Shown: piece after piece, positions 32,691 through 44,267 of the stretch
Numbering within the stretch: the first letter of the stretch is position 1
Layout of the letters: each line of letters opens with the position of its first letter
Assembly (NCBI RefSeq): GCF_016906535.1
Contig: NC_057380.1
Location: 806,001-870,000 of the forward strand
DNA: 64,000 bases
Reading direction: 5' to 3'
Source of the DNA: Rhizoctonia solani
Taxonomy: Eukaryota > Basidiomycota > Agaricomycetes > Cantharellales > Ceratobasidiaceae
Program-made: the position numbers and the translations under genes
The notes under the pieces: generated by a model
What the model was told of the DNA's origin: nothing
What the model saw: only the letters and a program-made list of their open reading frames with translations
Databases searched by the model: none

Positions 32691-34870
32691 TCATTCCCTG
32701 GGTATACACGCCAACAAACAATGCTGGCCGCCCGCAGCTCCCTTGAGCACCTTCCAGCCATCTCCACCCTTCCATCGAATCCGCTTGGGTACCCGCTGTT
32801 CCTCGACGTCCGGACCCAGACCGAGTTGACATTGATTACCGTAGCCCCAGGAGTAGGCGTACCCTGTCGCAGAGATGGCAAGGTTATGCCTAGTCCCAGA
32901 CGAGATGGCCGATATTCTTGTGGTCGCGTCTCCGTAAACAGGAGGACCATCGGGATCAAAAGGATCAGACGACGACGACGAAGAACCAGGCGGGGGAGGG
33001 AAGAAAACTTGGACAGGCTCCGAAATGTACTCGTCAACGATATACGGCGGCATCTCCTGCAAACTCCCCCCATTCCTGACCCACTCTTCCTCGGCCTGCT
33101 TCCGGCCTAGTTCCTTGCGCTCCTCGAGATCCCGCATCGCCGGATGGTCCGAACCCAGCCCGAGCTCGAACCCGTCGCACCGCCCGCACGCGTAGACGGT
33201 CCCGTCCGAGACAAGGAAAATGGTATGGTGCTCGCCGCCCGCGATCGCGACCACGCGTCTTCCGGATCCGAGCGCGGATGCGCTGAGCGAGGGCACGAGC
33301 GTCGGTTGAGTGACGACATCTTCGTCCAGGCCCGTCCCGCACTGGCGCATCGAGTTGAGCCCCCAGGCGTAGACGTCGCCCTTGTGGTCCACCGCAAACG
33401 AATGGTAACTCCCGCTCCCGACTGATTTGATCTTGCGGAGGGCGAGGCGGTGCGGGACTAGACCGTTGACCTTGCGCCTTTCGATGATGCGGCGTCCGAG
33501 TTGGGCTTGTTGGCCGTTGCCCCATGCTACGATGACGCCCTTGGAGGTGAGCGCGAGCACATGGTCCGTTCCGCAGGTGACTTGGGTGAACCGTTCCGAG
33601 GCGAGTTTGGATGGAAGGGTCGGCAGGATCTGCGTGACCCGGGGTGCGTTTGGGGAAAAGCCGAGTAGGCCGTCGGATGACTGGCAAAACGTGCGTGATT
33701 GATTAGTCCGGCTCGAGTTGTGATACGAGTTGGTGTAAAAGGAGACTTACTCGGAAACTTCCCCATACCCGTAGAGCTCCTCCTTCGCCTAGGGCCACGC
33801 TGATCGAATCGCCAGCACAAACGTCCACGGCTCTGAATTCTTCGTCTACCAGGGTCTATGGAATATAGAATTGGAGTTTGGTCGCTGTGTTGGTTAAGAG
33901 TTGGGACGTACCTTTACGACCATGGGCTCTGTTTCTAATACCTCTGCTTCTACCACTTCGTTTGGCCGCTCTGGGTGAGTCACGTTTACGGTCGGTCGCC
34001 CCAATGCAGCATTATCGTTGATTCCCTAACCAGTACGGGATTTTAGTCCTAGGTTAACGTTTATTCCAGGTCCACATACCCACGACCAAACCTTGGAGCG
34101 AATAATTAGTCAAGTTCGACTATTCAGAACTATAACATCGACTCACCCGTCCAACTTCGTCAACAACCAAGGTATGCATGCCTCCTGCACACAATGCATC
34201 GATTCCTGCTCCGGGTGCTGTGCCAAGAATACCAGCGTCGATGGCTTCCTTGAACCAAGCGTGTTGACGCGGTCGTGAGATATCTCCAAGTACATCTGTA
34301 TCGAAAAGTATCAGCACGAGATCGAAGCATTCGTACTGGATATCCGTTCACGCACTTGTTCCCAAGCCAAATTGCCCCATATCACCATTTCCAAAAACAA
34401 AGAGCTGCATTGCAGGTCGGGTGGGTGGTTGTGCGACAGGGAGCGGATTGAACGGCGGTTTCTTGAGCGGTGGGAGTTGGGCAAGTCTCCTTGGGGTACG
34501 AGGGGACCGGGGGATTGAACCGGCGCGCGAACGAGGGACCGACGAGGCTCGAACTGAGCGCGCCACAGAAGCTCCGCGGGTGGAACGGGGAACGGATGGG
34601 GCTCGGGCAGAACGTGTTACTGAAGGTGCTCGCACAGACCGTGCTACCGAGGATGCACGTGCCGATTTCGGTGTCGATGGCTCTCGAGCACTGGCTGTAG
34701 ATGCTGGGGGCCGAGACGACTGGCGCGTTTTGCTGGTAGGTGGCTGTATCACATTCAAGTCAATGCGAGTTAGTTTGATAAAGTAAAAGAATAAAAAGTA
34801 CACACTCCCAACGCACCTCTTCGTCTTCCCATACATGCGTTCGCTTTCGTTTCTTGCCCGGTGGCGGCAT
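32691..34870 (-). CDS. RCC1-repeat protein (Ran guanine-nucleotide exchange factor-like)
   Basis: Seven exons on the minus strand keep phase: 34870-34817, 34743-34356, 34295-34147, 34091-34080 (12 nt, encoding VWSW), 34025-33912, 33855-33751, 33680-32691, about 603 residues. The start at 34870 gives a basic MPPPGKKRKR nuclear-signal-like N-terminus. An upstream ATG at 34983 in another frame cannot join without extra splicing. After a Ser/Arg-rich repeat tail come RCC1 blades: LFVFGNGDMGQFGLG, GGMHTLVVDEVG, VWSWG..ALGRP, VTCGTDHVLALTSKG, GSYHSFAVDHKGDVYAWG, GGEHHTIFLVSDG, GTRHNLAISATGYAYSWG. RCC1 proteins load GTP on Ran at chromatin and drive nuclear transport and spindle assembly. Fungal orthologues of Pim1/Srm1 have this length and single-propeller form. 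Confidence 0.88.
34480..34700 (-). repeat. Ser/Arg-rich repeat tail inside the RCC1-like gene
   Basis: The minus-strand reading gives repeated units such as SARASSVARSVRAPSVTRS, SVPRSTRGASVARS and SVPRSRAGSIPRS. Each unit is about 6-8 residues, basic and serine-rich. Repeated codons show as near-repeats in the DNA. In RCC1 the N-terminal tail contacts nucleosomal DNA and importins, and this tail may do the same. Confidence 0.7.
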
Positions 34871-35938
34871 ACCAGCACCTTTATTTTCGATATAGATGGG
34901 CTCTCATTGTTTGGCTGCTGTTTGTGCGGAGACTTGGGAGGCACAGGAATTTCGACCGAGACAGACAGACGTCGCGGAGGCATGATATCACCCTGTAATG
35001 ACGATCTGTAGCCCAGGGTGGAGACAGAGAGCAGCAACACGAGGCACAATGGTCAAATGTTTGTCTATCCTGTATCACGTGATCGTTGCACTGGGCAGCA
35101 AGCGCCGTAGCTTATTTACGAGATCGAAACCTCCATCTGAACCAAAGAGTGCGCCACAATAGGCGTCTCCCCGGATTCGGTTCAATAGCATAGAATCCCA
35201 AGAATCGCTACTTCCGGAGAAACAATTCAAGATTGTGAATCTCTTGAACGCTGCCTCCAATTTACCGTACCCGAGACTATCGAAAATATTCCAAAGCTCT
35301 TTTCCTTGGTTCACAACAAGGCCTTCCCGGGCAGACCATCAAGCTACATAAAGCCTAGTCCGACGATGCAACAGCTGATACTGGTCCTATCATGATGGAA
35401 ATATATGCAACTCAAATCACACCCTGATCCAATCCTATCAATATCGGATGACTCGGCGATCTCTACACTCTGGGGTCAACCTGCATGCCTCTACTGTATG
35501 CGTCTATAATCACGCAAAGCGCAACAATGTGCCGACCGTCGTACCAGTAAAAAGCAACTCATGTCTAGTTTTGGAGTACAGGACGTCGAGCTCGCAAGGA
35601 CACTCGGCGATCATGGCTGTACCCACTATTTTTGGATGTAGATCACCGGACGCTTCCTCTCGGGCTGAGCCTGTAATTCTACCACTGTGCCTGAGTTTGG
35701 CGGATATCTCCATTGATCTCTTAAAGGGTGCTGCAACCGGGCGTCAGAAAGATTCATATACGGCGCACAAGGCGATGGGGTGCCAAGTAACCCAACCGCC
35801 CTCCTTTCTTCAATTCTCCCCACTCGACTGTCGTTGACGCCGGTTTTTTATTGTTTTCTTCTTTTGCTTTGATAGGACTTCTGCGAGCAGATCTTGATTC
35901 TCATTCAATTAACCACAGATACTAAGATCCCTGTTACT
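34871..35938. other. divergent intergenic region
   Basis: Region between the RCC1-like gene (minus) and the DUF3455 gene (plus). A TATCACGTGATCG palindrome lies at about 35074-35086. Short open frames here have no recognisable features. Confidence 0.45.
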
Positions 35939-37027
35939 ATGCTCTTCTCGACTCTCTTTGCGATCTTGTCTACCTCGGTTCTGGTATCGGCTGCTCCAGC
36001 CTACGCACCCCCAGGTATCAAACTCACCGGATGCCCTATCTCAAACGCAAAATTCAACCTTCCAGCCGGTCAAACCGCCGTAACAGTCCCATCCGGTAAC
36101 CCAGTCTACATCGCTCTAGGCGTGGGCGTTCAGGTAATGTCAAATTAATCATTGATACTAACCCATCCCCGCCCCCTCCTCCCCCTCGGCTTCATACTAA
36201 TATTCAAAATATTGCGCAGAACTATACATGCGGCTCGACGGGGACGTTTACATCCTCCGGCGCAGTCGCCAAACTCTTCGACATCTCGTGTCTGGTAAAT
36301 ACCCCGCTCTTTCCTGGGATTCAAGATATGGTGTATTCGGTTGCGCGCAATGATCGGGGACAGGCTCTCGTTGCCAAGATGGGTACGGTTCTCACATACC
36401 TCCTCCCTCCCCCTCTTTTTTCCTAATCCTTGTAAACTTTTTTTTTGTTATTACGACAGAAACGGTTCTGAAAGCTGTACCCCTCACACCTCTCGTACTC
36501 GGCGACCACTACTTCATCCCTAACCCCACAACAAACGGCACAGGCCTGACTCCCGTCTTCGACTTTCGCGCCGGGATCAAAAAGGAGGATCCGAGCGGAT
36601 TCGTGGCCGTCAAGAAACTTGGCGTACGTCCAATTTATTTTTTCTTATTCTTCTACTTGGTATTACTGCGGGCACAAACACTCATCACCGTTCGTATGGG
36701 CTCCAGAACATACCTTCGCCGGCCGGAAGCTCCAACGTGGACTGGTTGATGCTTCAGAATTTGGGAGGCACGGTCGGTGGTACCCTCGCGAGTACTGTTT
36801 TGAGGGTTGATACCAAGTCGGGTCAGCCTCCTGCATCGGTGAGTGATGATGATGGGGGTGGTACTTTGGGTTGTATGCGCTGTATGCTCATGGCGGGTTT
36901 TACTACTGTAGTGTACTCCGAATGCAACATTTCGGTACCTTATACGACCAAGTACTGTAAGCCATTGTCTCGATGATTGGTAGAATTTCTTGTACTGAAT
37001 GTTGAAATCATAGGGATGTACAAGTGA
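35939..37027 (+). CDS. secreted DUF3455-family protein (C-terminal frame doubtful)
   Basis: Starts with signal peptide MLFSTLFAILSTSVLVSAAP. Exons: 35939-36133, 36220-36382, 36460-36623, 36707-36838, 36912-36956, then a last short exon ending at about 37027. Features: LPAGQTAVTVPSGNPVYIAL, GVGVQNYTCG, FTSSGAVAKLFDISC, LGDHYFIPN, FDFRAGIKK and GSSNVDWLMLQN, a pattern of fungal DUF3455 secreted proteins of unknown function. The conserved ending (SCTPNAT...VPYTTKY) needs one more base in the TTT run at about 36932. As written the last exon shifts frame. One lost T, either a real mutation or an assembly error, explains it. Confidence 0.78.
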
Positions 37028-37865
37028 TAGGTGCCCTGCTTGCGGGAACTTTCGGTTTTGGACTGAACGGCTAGTCCTTTTGGTTCTTTTTTTTTCGTCT
37101 TGTGGTTTGATTTTGTTTGTTCTTTTGTAGTTGGTCGCTTTTTATATAAAACACGTTCATGAATGCGTACCAGAAGTGTGCAGGTTCAAGAAGTTTTATT
37201 ACAATTGGCATTTACTTTACTTGAATCTTACTCGGACACGCTTTTCTGGAGAGTCGACAGTAAAAGACTAGTTTCTGAGGTAAACCCTAATTCTCTTGAA
37301 CGACGCGGCGCAGCACACCAGCTCGACTGATGCATATACTCGCGGAGCTTTCGGCGGCTCCACATCTCATTAGCTATCAAGGGGTCTTGTCTATGTTAGG
37401 AGTATATGCACCCAAGATGGCACAGAGTGCTAGGTGATAAGCAGTCATGTGGAGATAGAGAAGGCTCCCCGAGCGTAAGCACTGGCATAGTCTACCGTGC
37501 CGCGCCGCCCAAGCAAATTGGGTTTTGCCCGGGGAGCGCCTATCAACACAGCCCCTCCCAAGTGGGTCATTGTTCATATATCCTAATTATCTCAACGTAC
37601 ATGATAGCAAGTATATCAGCATCCCTTGCAGTTCGCTGGTTTACCACGATGGCCAATAACCTACGAGAATCGTGTTACTGCCGGTGATATATAGACTTAT
37701 TCCTTGACTAAATGATCGTTCTCTTGTTATGCTCGGGAAGACTTATTTATTCGCGGGGGTCTTGGATCTTTCACAGATGCACAGCTTTAGTTCATACACT
37801 CCAGCATTGGAGATAGACCCAGCTTCTGATACTCTAAGTATTTTAAAACCTAGCTGAGCTCATGG
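37028..37865. other. intergenic
   Basis: No gene is supported in this 0.8 kb stretch between the DUF3455 gene and the P450-B2 pseudogene. Confidence 0.45.
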
Positions 37866-40169
37866 ATGGCGAACACCAAAAGTGCTATTCTTTTCACCCT
37901 CTCAATGAACGCCGTAGATACTCGCACAGTATTGTATGTAACGCTAGCGGTGTCTGCAGCTGGTCTTGCACTATTTGGTAGGGACCAGCTGCCGGGACGT
38001 AACAAGCGGCGACATCCACCATCACCTAAATCATATCCCATAATCGGAAACTTATTATCAATACCATCTGGGTTCGAGCATGAGGCATACACGGAGCTTG
38101 GGAAAGAACTAAATAGTATGGTGGTACTGCATTGCTGTGTTGAAAGTATTACAGACACTCACTAGCTCGTTAGGCGATATTACACTTGGAGGTATTTGGA
38201 CGAAATATAATTGTTTTGAACTCAGCCGAAGACGCACAAGAGCTCCTTGGGAAACGTGCGGCTATATATTCGGATCGTTTCTGCCCAACGTTCGCCAAGG
38301 AGCCCGACTTGTAGGCCCCCATACAATCTGACCGGACGGTACAAATACGCTGATTGTTGTTTCCCTGTTGACTAGGTTCGACCTTGCTAGAACCCCCGCC
38401 TTCTGCTCGTATAATGACATATGGAGACACCATCGACGCATGATGAACAAATGGCTCAACGCTCGTGCAGTCACGCAATTCGATAAATTACTGGAAGAAC
38501 AAGCATATCAATTGCTTCGTCGTATGCTAAAAAGTCGACTCAACCCCAGGCCTTTGAGATCGTTGAGCATGAGCTCTTTTGTACGTGATAAATAGCACTC
38601 CACTAACGTACTCAGCTCACACCTACGACTGCAAATATCCAGCACGTTGGCGTCGACAATGTTTCGGCTTGCATATGTATATAGACTGGAAACGAAAACG
38701 ACCGTTCTTTACGGAGAACCCAACTGTCTGTCTCTCGCCTTAATGGACTCTGGGATGCTTACAAGTGAGCTCCACCTTATAATAATCGCTCTTCTACTCA
38801 TTAAATGGGTTTGGATACGGTAGACTTTTATGTTAATATTTCCCGCTCTTAAATATGTTCCGGAATGACTTCCGGGAGTGGGATGGAAACGCACGGCTCG
38901 GGAATGGAGAAGGCATAGACAGGAGGCTTTAAAGGCCCCGTATGAGTGGACAAAAGGTCAAATAGTATGTATAGACGTGTGGAAAAGAAATCACTTGGTA
39001 ACTTAAACCTCCACGACAGGAAGCAGGGATTGCGGAGCCCTCGGTGCTGAGATATCTGCTCGAGGGTGATGAATTGATTTCAGGGCTAAGTCCCGATGAG
39101 AGAGAGACTTCCTGCAGGAGCTTGCTATGGCCATATACGGAGGTGAGAAATATTACGATTGCCAACATGCGCATATGCGATTATAGCCTGATGTTTAGTT
39201 GTTAGGTGGAACTGATACGGTGCTGAAATCTCAAACTGCAACCCCCCCTATTGCTTACCTGTGCTATGAAATTAGACATCGACTCCCTTAACAAAATTCG
39301 TTGCCGCGATGGTGCTTAATCCAGATATACAGGCTAAAGCATAACGAGAAATCGACACTGTACTAGGCCCGTTCACATTGCCGACCATGATAGATCGCGA
39401 ACGGTTGCCGTACGTAAATCAAATTTGCCTAGAGGTAATAAGATGGCATACTGTGCGCCCGACTGGTTCGTTCGCTTGCTTTCGGAGAACATGGTGCATT
39501 CATTGAAGGTTATTCGAATAATTTTTGACAGGTATTCCACATGTATGTATTCGGGACGATAGTTACAAGGGATACGACATCCAAAAGGGGACCATAATGT
39601 ACGTGATCGTTTACATTACTTCTATTATTTATATAAACCTAACAACGGACTGATGGTAAATGCGTATTATAACAGTATGGCAAACTCTTGGTAAATGCTC
39701 TCCCGGGCCCAATATACGCCATGCTTACTATAACGCTTTCAATAAGGGCAATGAATCGTAATAGCGATGCATATAAAAGTCCCGAATTTTTCGATCCTGA
39801 TCGGTTCTCGAGTCCAGAAGCTCCTTCCTTCCCAGGGTTTGGGTGGGGACGAAGGCAGGATCCCCTATTCCTAGTAGTCGCGAACTTGGTCTGATTTATC
39901 TTTATTTTTATTATTTTTTGAGTATAAGAAATGTCCTGGGCTTCATTTCGCTGAAGCATCTCTTTTATTATGGTTTCTTCGTTGCGTTCACATTTGCAAA
40001 GAAGCTGGATCATAATAGAAAGGAAATTATTCCCAAAATAGAGGGTGGTGCTAATGCTCTCTCATTGTAAGTTGACTCACCTCGCTGGCTCTTGCAGTCC
40101 GCTGACTTTTGAATTGCTGCTCTAGTAAAATCAAGCCGTTCGAATTTGAGTTTAAACCACGATCAAATC
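37866..40169 (+). pseudogene. B-family P450 pseudogene (P450-B2), 5' and main part, split by a retrotransposon
   Basis: Homologous along its length to P450-B1 and B3: N-terminal helix then RRHPPSPKSYPIIGNLLSIP, LNSAEDAQELLGKRAAIYSD, WRHHRRMMNKWLNARAV, FVAAMVLNPDIQAKA, a GYDIQKG segment, FGWGRR and KCPGLHFAEASLL near the haem cysteine, and PFEFEFKP at the end. Breaks: a frame change near 38203, a TAA in the ELD helix region near 39342, a damaged haem-loop intron after FGWGRR, and the insertion of a copia-type element at 40170 inside the last exon. The coding tail resumes at 46255. It is clearly non-functional. Confidence 0.88.
40165..40169 (+). repeat. target site duplication AAATC, left
   Basis: AAATC directly precedes the TGTAGA start of the left LTR and is repeated after the right LTR at 46255-46259. 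This marks the insertion point in the P450-B2 last exon. Confidence 0.93.
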
Positions 40170-40433
40170 TGTAGAAAGAGTTAGATAAAATAGAATGTAT
40201 TTATACTATGAAAGAAACGTTGTAATAAGAAAGTAAAGACAGTACACGATAAGTGAATATAGAGGTGATGATTAGAGGGCCGAATGGGCCTCCTTATATA
40301 CCCGTATAACCCTCTGAGTCATATCAATGAGTGCTGCGACTGGTACTGCGCATATAACGATGACTCGACACTTGACTCGGTTACTGCGATGGAACATACT
40401 AGATTACTCTAGTATTTACATGATATTTCTACA
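40170..40433 (-). repeat. left LTR (3' LTR of the element)
   Basis: 264 bp starting TGTAGA and ending TCTACA, a 6-bp terminal inverted repeat within the LTR. Differs from the right LTR only by an extra AT near 40189 and one missing base near 40303. Confidence 0.95.
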
Positions 40434-40442
40434 CTCCCCCTT
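40434..40442 (-). other. polypurine tract
   Basis: On the minus strand the sequence AAGGGGGAG directly abuts the LTR, the expected place and composition for the plus-strand primer of an LTR element. Confidence 0.8.
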
Positions 40443-40563
40443 AAACGAGTTAAGTGTAGATACATTTAGGACAAATCATTACATTTCGATTATTCAGAAA
40501 AACCAGTCATTACGATTCATTTATGTTCAGTTATTCAGCTATTACTTCGATTCGAGGATTGAT

Positions 40564-41243
40564 TTAGTTAATCAATTCGTCTTCGATTGATTCTTCGATC
40601 GGTTCGCCCATGATTGATCTCATGAGGTACCTGAATTGTGGTGCCGGGAGTGCTTTAGTGAAGGCGTCTGCTAGGTTCTCGTTGGACGGTACGTACAACG
40701 TAGTTACCTTCCGTTTCTCGATAATATTGCGCATGAAATGGTGTTGTATGTCGATGTGTTTCGATCGTCCATGAAATTGAGATTTGACGGATAGAGTGAG
40801 TGCAGCGAGATTATCTGAGAGAATAAGGGTTGGTGCATCAGCGTATAGGTACAGTTCTTCAAAGAATTGTCGCATCCATAAGGCCTGGGTACATGCGTGC
40901 GATAACGCCATATACTCGGCTTCCATTGTTGACAAAGCAACAGTTGCTTGCTTCTTAGCTGACCAAGAAACGGCTGCGCCGCCAAGCATGAATACATGTC
41001 CAGAGATGGACTTACGGTCAATAAGGTTGCTGCCCCAGTTGGCATCTGAGTAGCCAATTTTGCCAAAGCCTTTGGCTGATCGGCAATAGGTGAGGCCGAG
41101 GGTTGAAGTCCCCTTGAGGTAACGGACTAGGCGCTTAACCTGAGTCACGTGTGCTGGACCAAAGCATGTAGTAAATTGTGCTAAGTGTGCGACGGCATAA
41201 GCAATGTTGGGTCGAGTGCATAGAGCCGCATATAGGATGTTAC
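40564..41243 (-). pseudogene. RNase H end of the copia polyprotein
   Basis: Minus-strand frame running into YAALCTRPNIAYAV and then VKRLVRYLKGTSTLGLTYC, GYSDANWGSN, DRKSISGHVFMLGG, and STMEAEYMALSHA with acidic RNase H residues, ending ELIN and a stop at 40564. It was originally one frame with the RT upstream. Removing the 566 bases 41244-41809 (insert plus one TTAC) restores the frame exactly. Confidence 0.9.
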
Positions 41244-41805
41244 AACCTCCTTACATATACCATCAGAATTGGACGAATTTTCTATTATTTTTAGTATTTT
41301 TTACGGACTTGATATCTCATGTTTTTCGATCACGTGATCTCGGCGCTTAATATGCCGAGATGCCGCGCCAAGATGCCGTGCCAAGGGCGCTTAGGAGAAA
41401 TCCACGCTTCTGCGCAGTCCGCAGCACGCTTCTTACTTCCCTTATGTACTTCTTTTCTCACGCGCACAGACCATGTAAATAGTGCGCCTTTGTCTATATA
41501 TACAGCAGGAAAATTGCTTGGAAACCCCAAGTTGATTTTACCTTGCCTCTTACTCATTAGAGAAGGTACCCAGCCAGCTAAGTAGCCGGCCCCTAAGAAG
41601 TTCTCAGACGCTTACCCTCCACTTGACCTACCACACCTCCCAGGCCTCAGGCCCCATCGCCGACAGTAGTTAGAAGTAGAGCGCCTTAAGCGCTGATAGT
41701 ATAGCCTTAGATAGTTATCTTACATAAGCCAGTGTAGTAGTACGGCCACAAGCGCCTGCCTTCATTAGCGTGTACCCACATTACCGTGGTGTACGACATA
41801 GGAGC
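41244..41805. mobile_element. nested ~562-bp insertion flanked by TTAC
   Basis: Interrupts the RT-RNase H coding sequence between YIG and NILYAAL. TTAC occurs at 41240-41243 and 41806-41809, consistent with a 4-bp target duplication. I see no terminal inverted repeats (ends AACCTCC and AGGAGC), no coding capacity and no clear tRNA promoter boxes. It contains the palindrome GATCACGTGATC near 41328. The type is unknown; a SINE or a small DNA element is possible. Confidence 0.75.
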
Positions 41806-42728
41806 TTACCAATGTAAGTTCCATAGTTAAACTTTGGCTTAGCACCATTGAAGCGTGTGAGTTGAACGCTGGGACTTAGGGGTGTATTGGCGGGGAAAGC
41901 GTCCTTAAGACCTGCAAAGTGAACTAAGTTGTTGATGTAAGCGGTTTGATTGAGGCATAAGATACCGCGCTTGTGGTTGCGTTTGAATGCGATACCTAGA
42001 AAGTAATGTATGGGACCTAAATTGCGCATATCAAATTCGCCAAGTAATTTGGATATGGCAAAGTTGGTTGTATTTGTGGATGTGATAACGATCAAATCGT
42101 CACACATGCGTAGCAATGATGGATACGCATAACTCACCCTTGTAGTCTTCAAGGCGGTAGTAGACACACGAGTTGGTGAGACAGGGCGGTAGCCAATTGA
42201 TTGGAGTTTGGTATTGTATAGCTTGTTCCACATACGTCCGGCTTGTTTCAGACCGTAAATAGAACATTTAAGCTTGAGGACACGATTCGTACCATCTTCA
42301 AAGTAGGGGATTTGTCGCATATATAGTTCTTTGTCAACTTCAGCATGTAGGTAAGCGGCGTTGACGTCGAGCTGACAAATGTCCCAGTTGTTGTTGTTAG
42401 CGAGTGAGACAAGAGAACAAATTGAGTCAAGACGTACAACAGGTGCAAACGTCTTGTCAAAATTGATGCCGGGTTGTTGACTGAACCCTTGTGCGACTAA
42501 TCGCGCCTTGTAGCGTTCTGGTTCACCATTGGCGTTCCGTTTGAGTGTCAGTACCCATTTGTTTCCAATGGGTTTACAATCTTTAGGGGGTTCAACGTGT
42601 TTGTACGTACCCATCCTCTTGAGTGTGCTGACCTCCTTCCGCATCGCCTCTGACCATTCGTTTGCCTGTGGTCCTGCAAGGGCCTCCTCCACGGTGGGGT
42701 GGTCGTTTGGGTTGGATGGATTGGCCAA
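41806..42728 (-). pseudogene. copia reverse transcriptase domain
   Basis: Minus-strand frame with the RVT_2 landmarks ALAGPQANEWSEAM, NKWVLTLKRN, RYKARLVAQGFSQ, TFAPVVRLDS, QLDVNAAYLHAEVDKELYM, CSIYGLKQAGRMWNK and YFLGIAF. The catalytic YVDD-type motif region reads CDDLIVI (near 42095). Upstream, in the same frame, two stops (TAG at 42984-42986 and TGA about 36 bases downstream in coding direction) separate it from integrase. Confidence 0.88.
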
Positions 42729-42983
42729 CGCGGCCCAGGATTGTTCCAGATGCCCGGTTGTTGCCAGGGGGGAATCCGGCTTGGTTGGAGTGTAGTTGGA
42801 TAACTGGAGGCGGCCAAATTTGTCTGCCAGCGTACCGTCAATGGACGTAGTTGATTGCGGCGTTGGCGGGGCATCCAGTGCAAAGGCAAGTTTGGATGGG
42901 ATGGTAGGTGCGGATAGTAGGAGGAGGTGTTGGTGAGTAGGCTGAATGTGCGGTGATCATTGCTCTTGGAGCTGTTGGTGTCG

Positions 42984-44267
42984 CTAGAACCGGCAAAAGA
43001 TATCCTCAAGTTCTACAGCTAGGTTAGTGACTTTGTTCAAGATATTAGGTGCAGACTGACCGGATTGGGGGGTGGTGTCATTGATGGAGATCTTGACTCC
43101 GCCTCTTTCTCTTGCAAGAGAGATGGCAGGGGCGTTAGGATTCCGACTACGGGTTTGGATTCCATCTCCACTACCGGGGGTGAGTGCATTAATTGCTTGA
43201 ATCAACTGAGTAGTAACAGCGCTAGGGTTGGTGCGCATAGCAGGCTTAGAGCAAGAGGTATTAGACTTAGGGACAACAGGTTGTTGGATTGGTTGAGTAT
43301 GTGAGTTCGATGTCGTTCCCTCAGTCTTTAGTTCGCTCTTTATAGGCTTTTTATTGCTAGGTAGTTTCGAGTCATTTTCTTTGTTTTTACTAACTACATG
43401 TGCTCCCCCTGTTCCAGTAGGTTTGGTTGGTTGTTCCGCAGCGCTGTCGGTTTGAGTCATCTCCCCCTCAGCGGGCGGAGCAACCAATTCTCCCCAATCG
43501 GTGTTATCTGCAACGTCTTTGATCGCCGCATGGTCCTTCGGGAACAAGATATTGCGTGAGTGCAATATCCAATTCGCTCCGGTTTTGTAGTAACGCCAAC
43601 TCTTGCCTTGTACATCAGAGATACCTACAAATGTTGCCGTGAAGGTCTTGGAGTCCAATTTTGATTGATTTTCACCTTGATCAAGTACGTAGCATTTGGT
43701 ACCCCAAGGTCGCAGGACACTAACGTTGGGCTTTTGTCCCCAGAACGCCTCAAACGGTGTTTTCCAGAATGTACCATGCACTTGCGTGGGTACTTGATTC
43801 TTCAAGTAGCACGCGTACGCCAATGCTTCATTCCATAGGAATTTTGGAGCGGCTGACTCAAGTAACATTGCTTGAGCTTTGTTGGTAAGTGTTTGGTTCA
43901 ATTGTTTGGCAATTCCATTCTGTTGAGCTGAGTACGGGGCCGTTGTTTCCAAAATGGTCCCTCTCTGGGCTGCATGTTTGATCCAATCGTTGTTCACAAA
44001 CTCTCTGCCATTGTCAAATCTTACTCGTTTTATTTTCTTGTCCTTTTGTGTATTTAATAGTGCTTCAAACAATTTATATTCGTTTAACGTCTTGTCCTTG
44101 TGTTGTAAGAAGCCTAAACAAGTAAAACGAGTGGCTACATTGGTGAATGATACGTAGTACTTGTATTGTCCAATCGAAGGGGTGCGGGCAGGTCCCCATA
44201 CGTCAGTTACTACTAATTCACCAATTTCAGTTACTTTTGCCAAAGATTCCTTTGGAAAAGGGCGCAT
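42984..44267 (-). pseudogene. copia integrase core and C-terminal linker
   Basis: Minus-strand frame beginning in the integrase: VVTDVWGPARTPS, RVRFDNGREFVN, GTILETTAPYSAQQNGIAK, LWNEALAYACYLKNQVPT, WGTKCYVLD. The catalytic D-D-E residues can be placed in TDVWGP, FDNGREF and QNGIAKQLNQT (here the expected glutamate after QNGIA appears as lysine-glutamine, an oddity). A long Ser/Thr/Pro linker follows to the stop at 42984. Confidence 0.88.

Noticed and set aside
33034..33702. Long arginine-rich open frames overlapping the RCC1 gene on both strands
   Set aside because: These are frame shadows of the GC-rich RCC1 coding exon, whose own frame carries clear propeller repeats.
34984..35049. Upstream ATG at 34983 or 35049 as the RCC1 start
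   Set aside because: Reading from there runs in a frame that needs an unsupported splice to reach the KKRKR segment. The ATG at 34870 joins directly with a good GT-AG intron.
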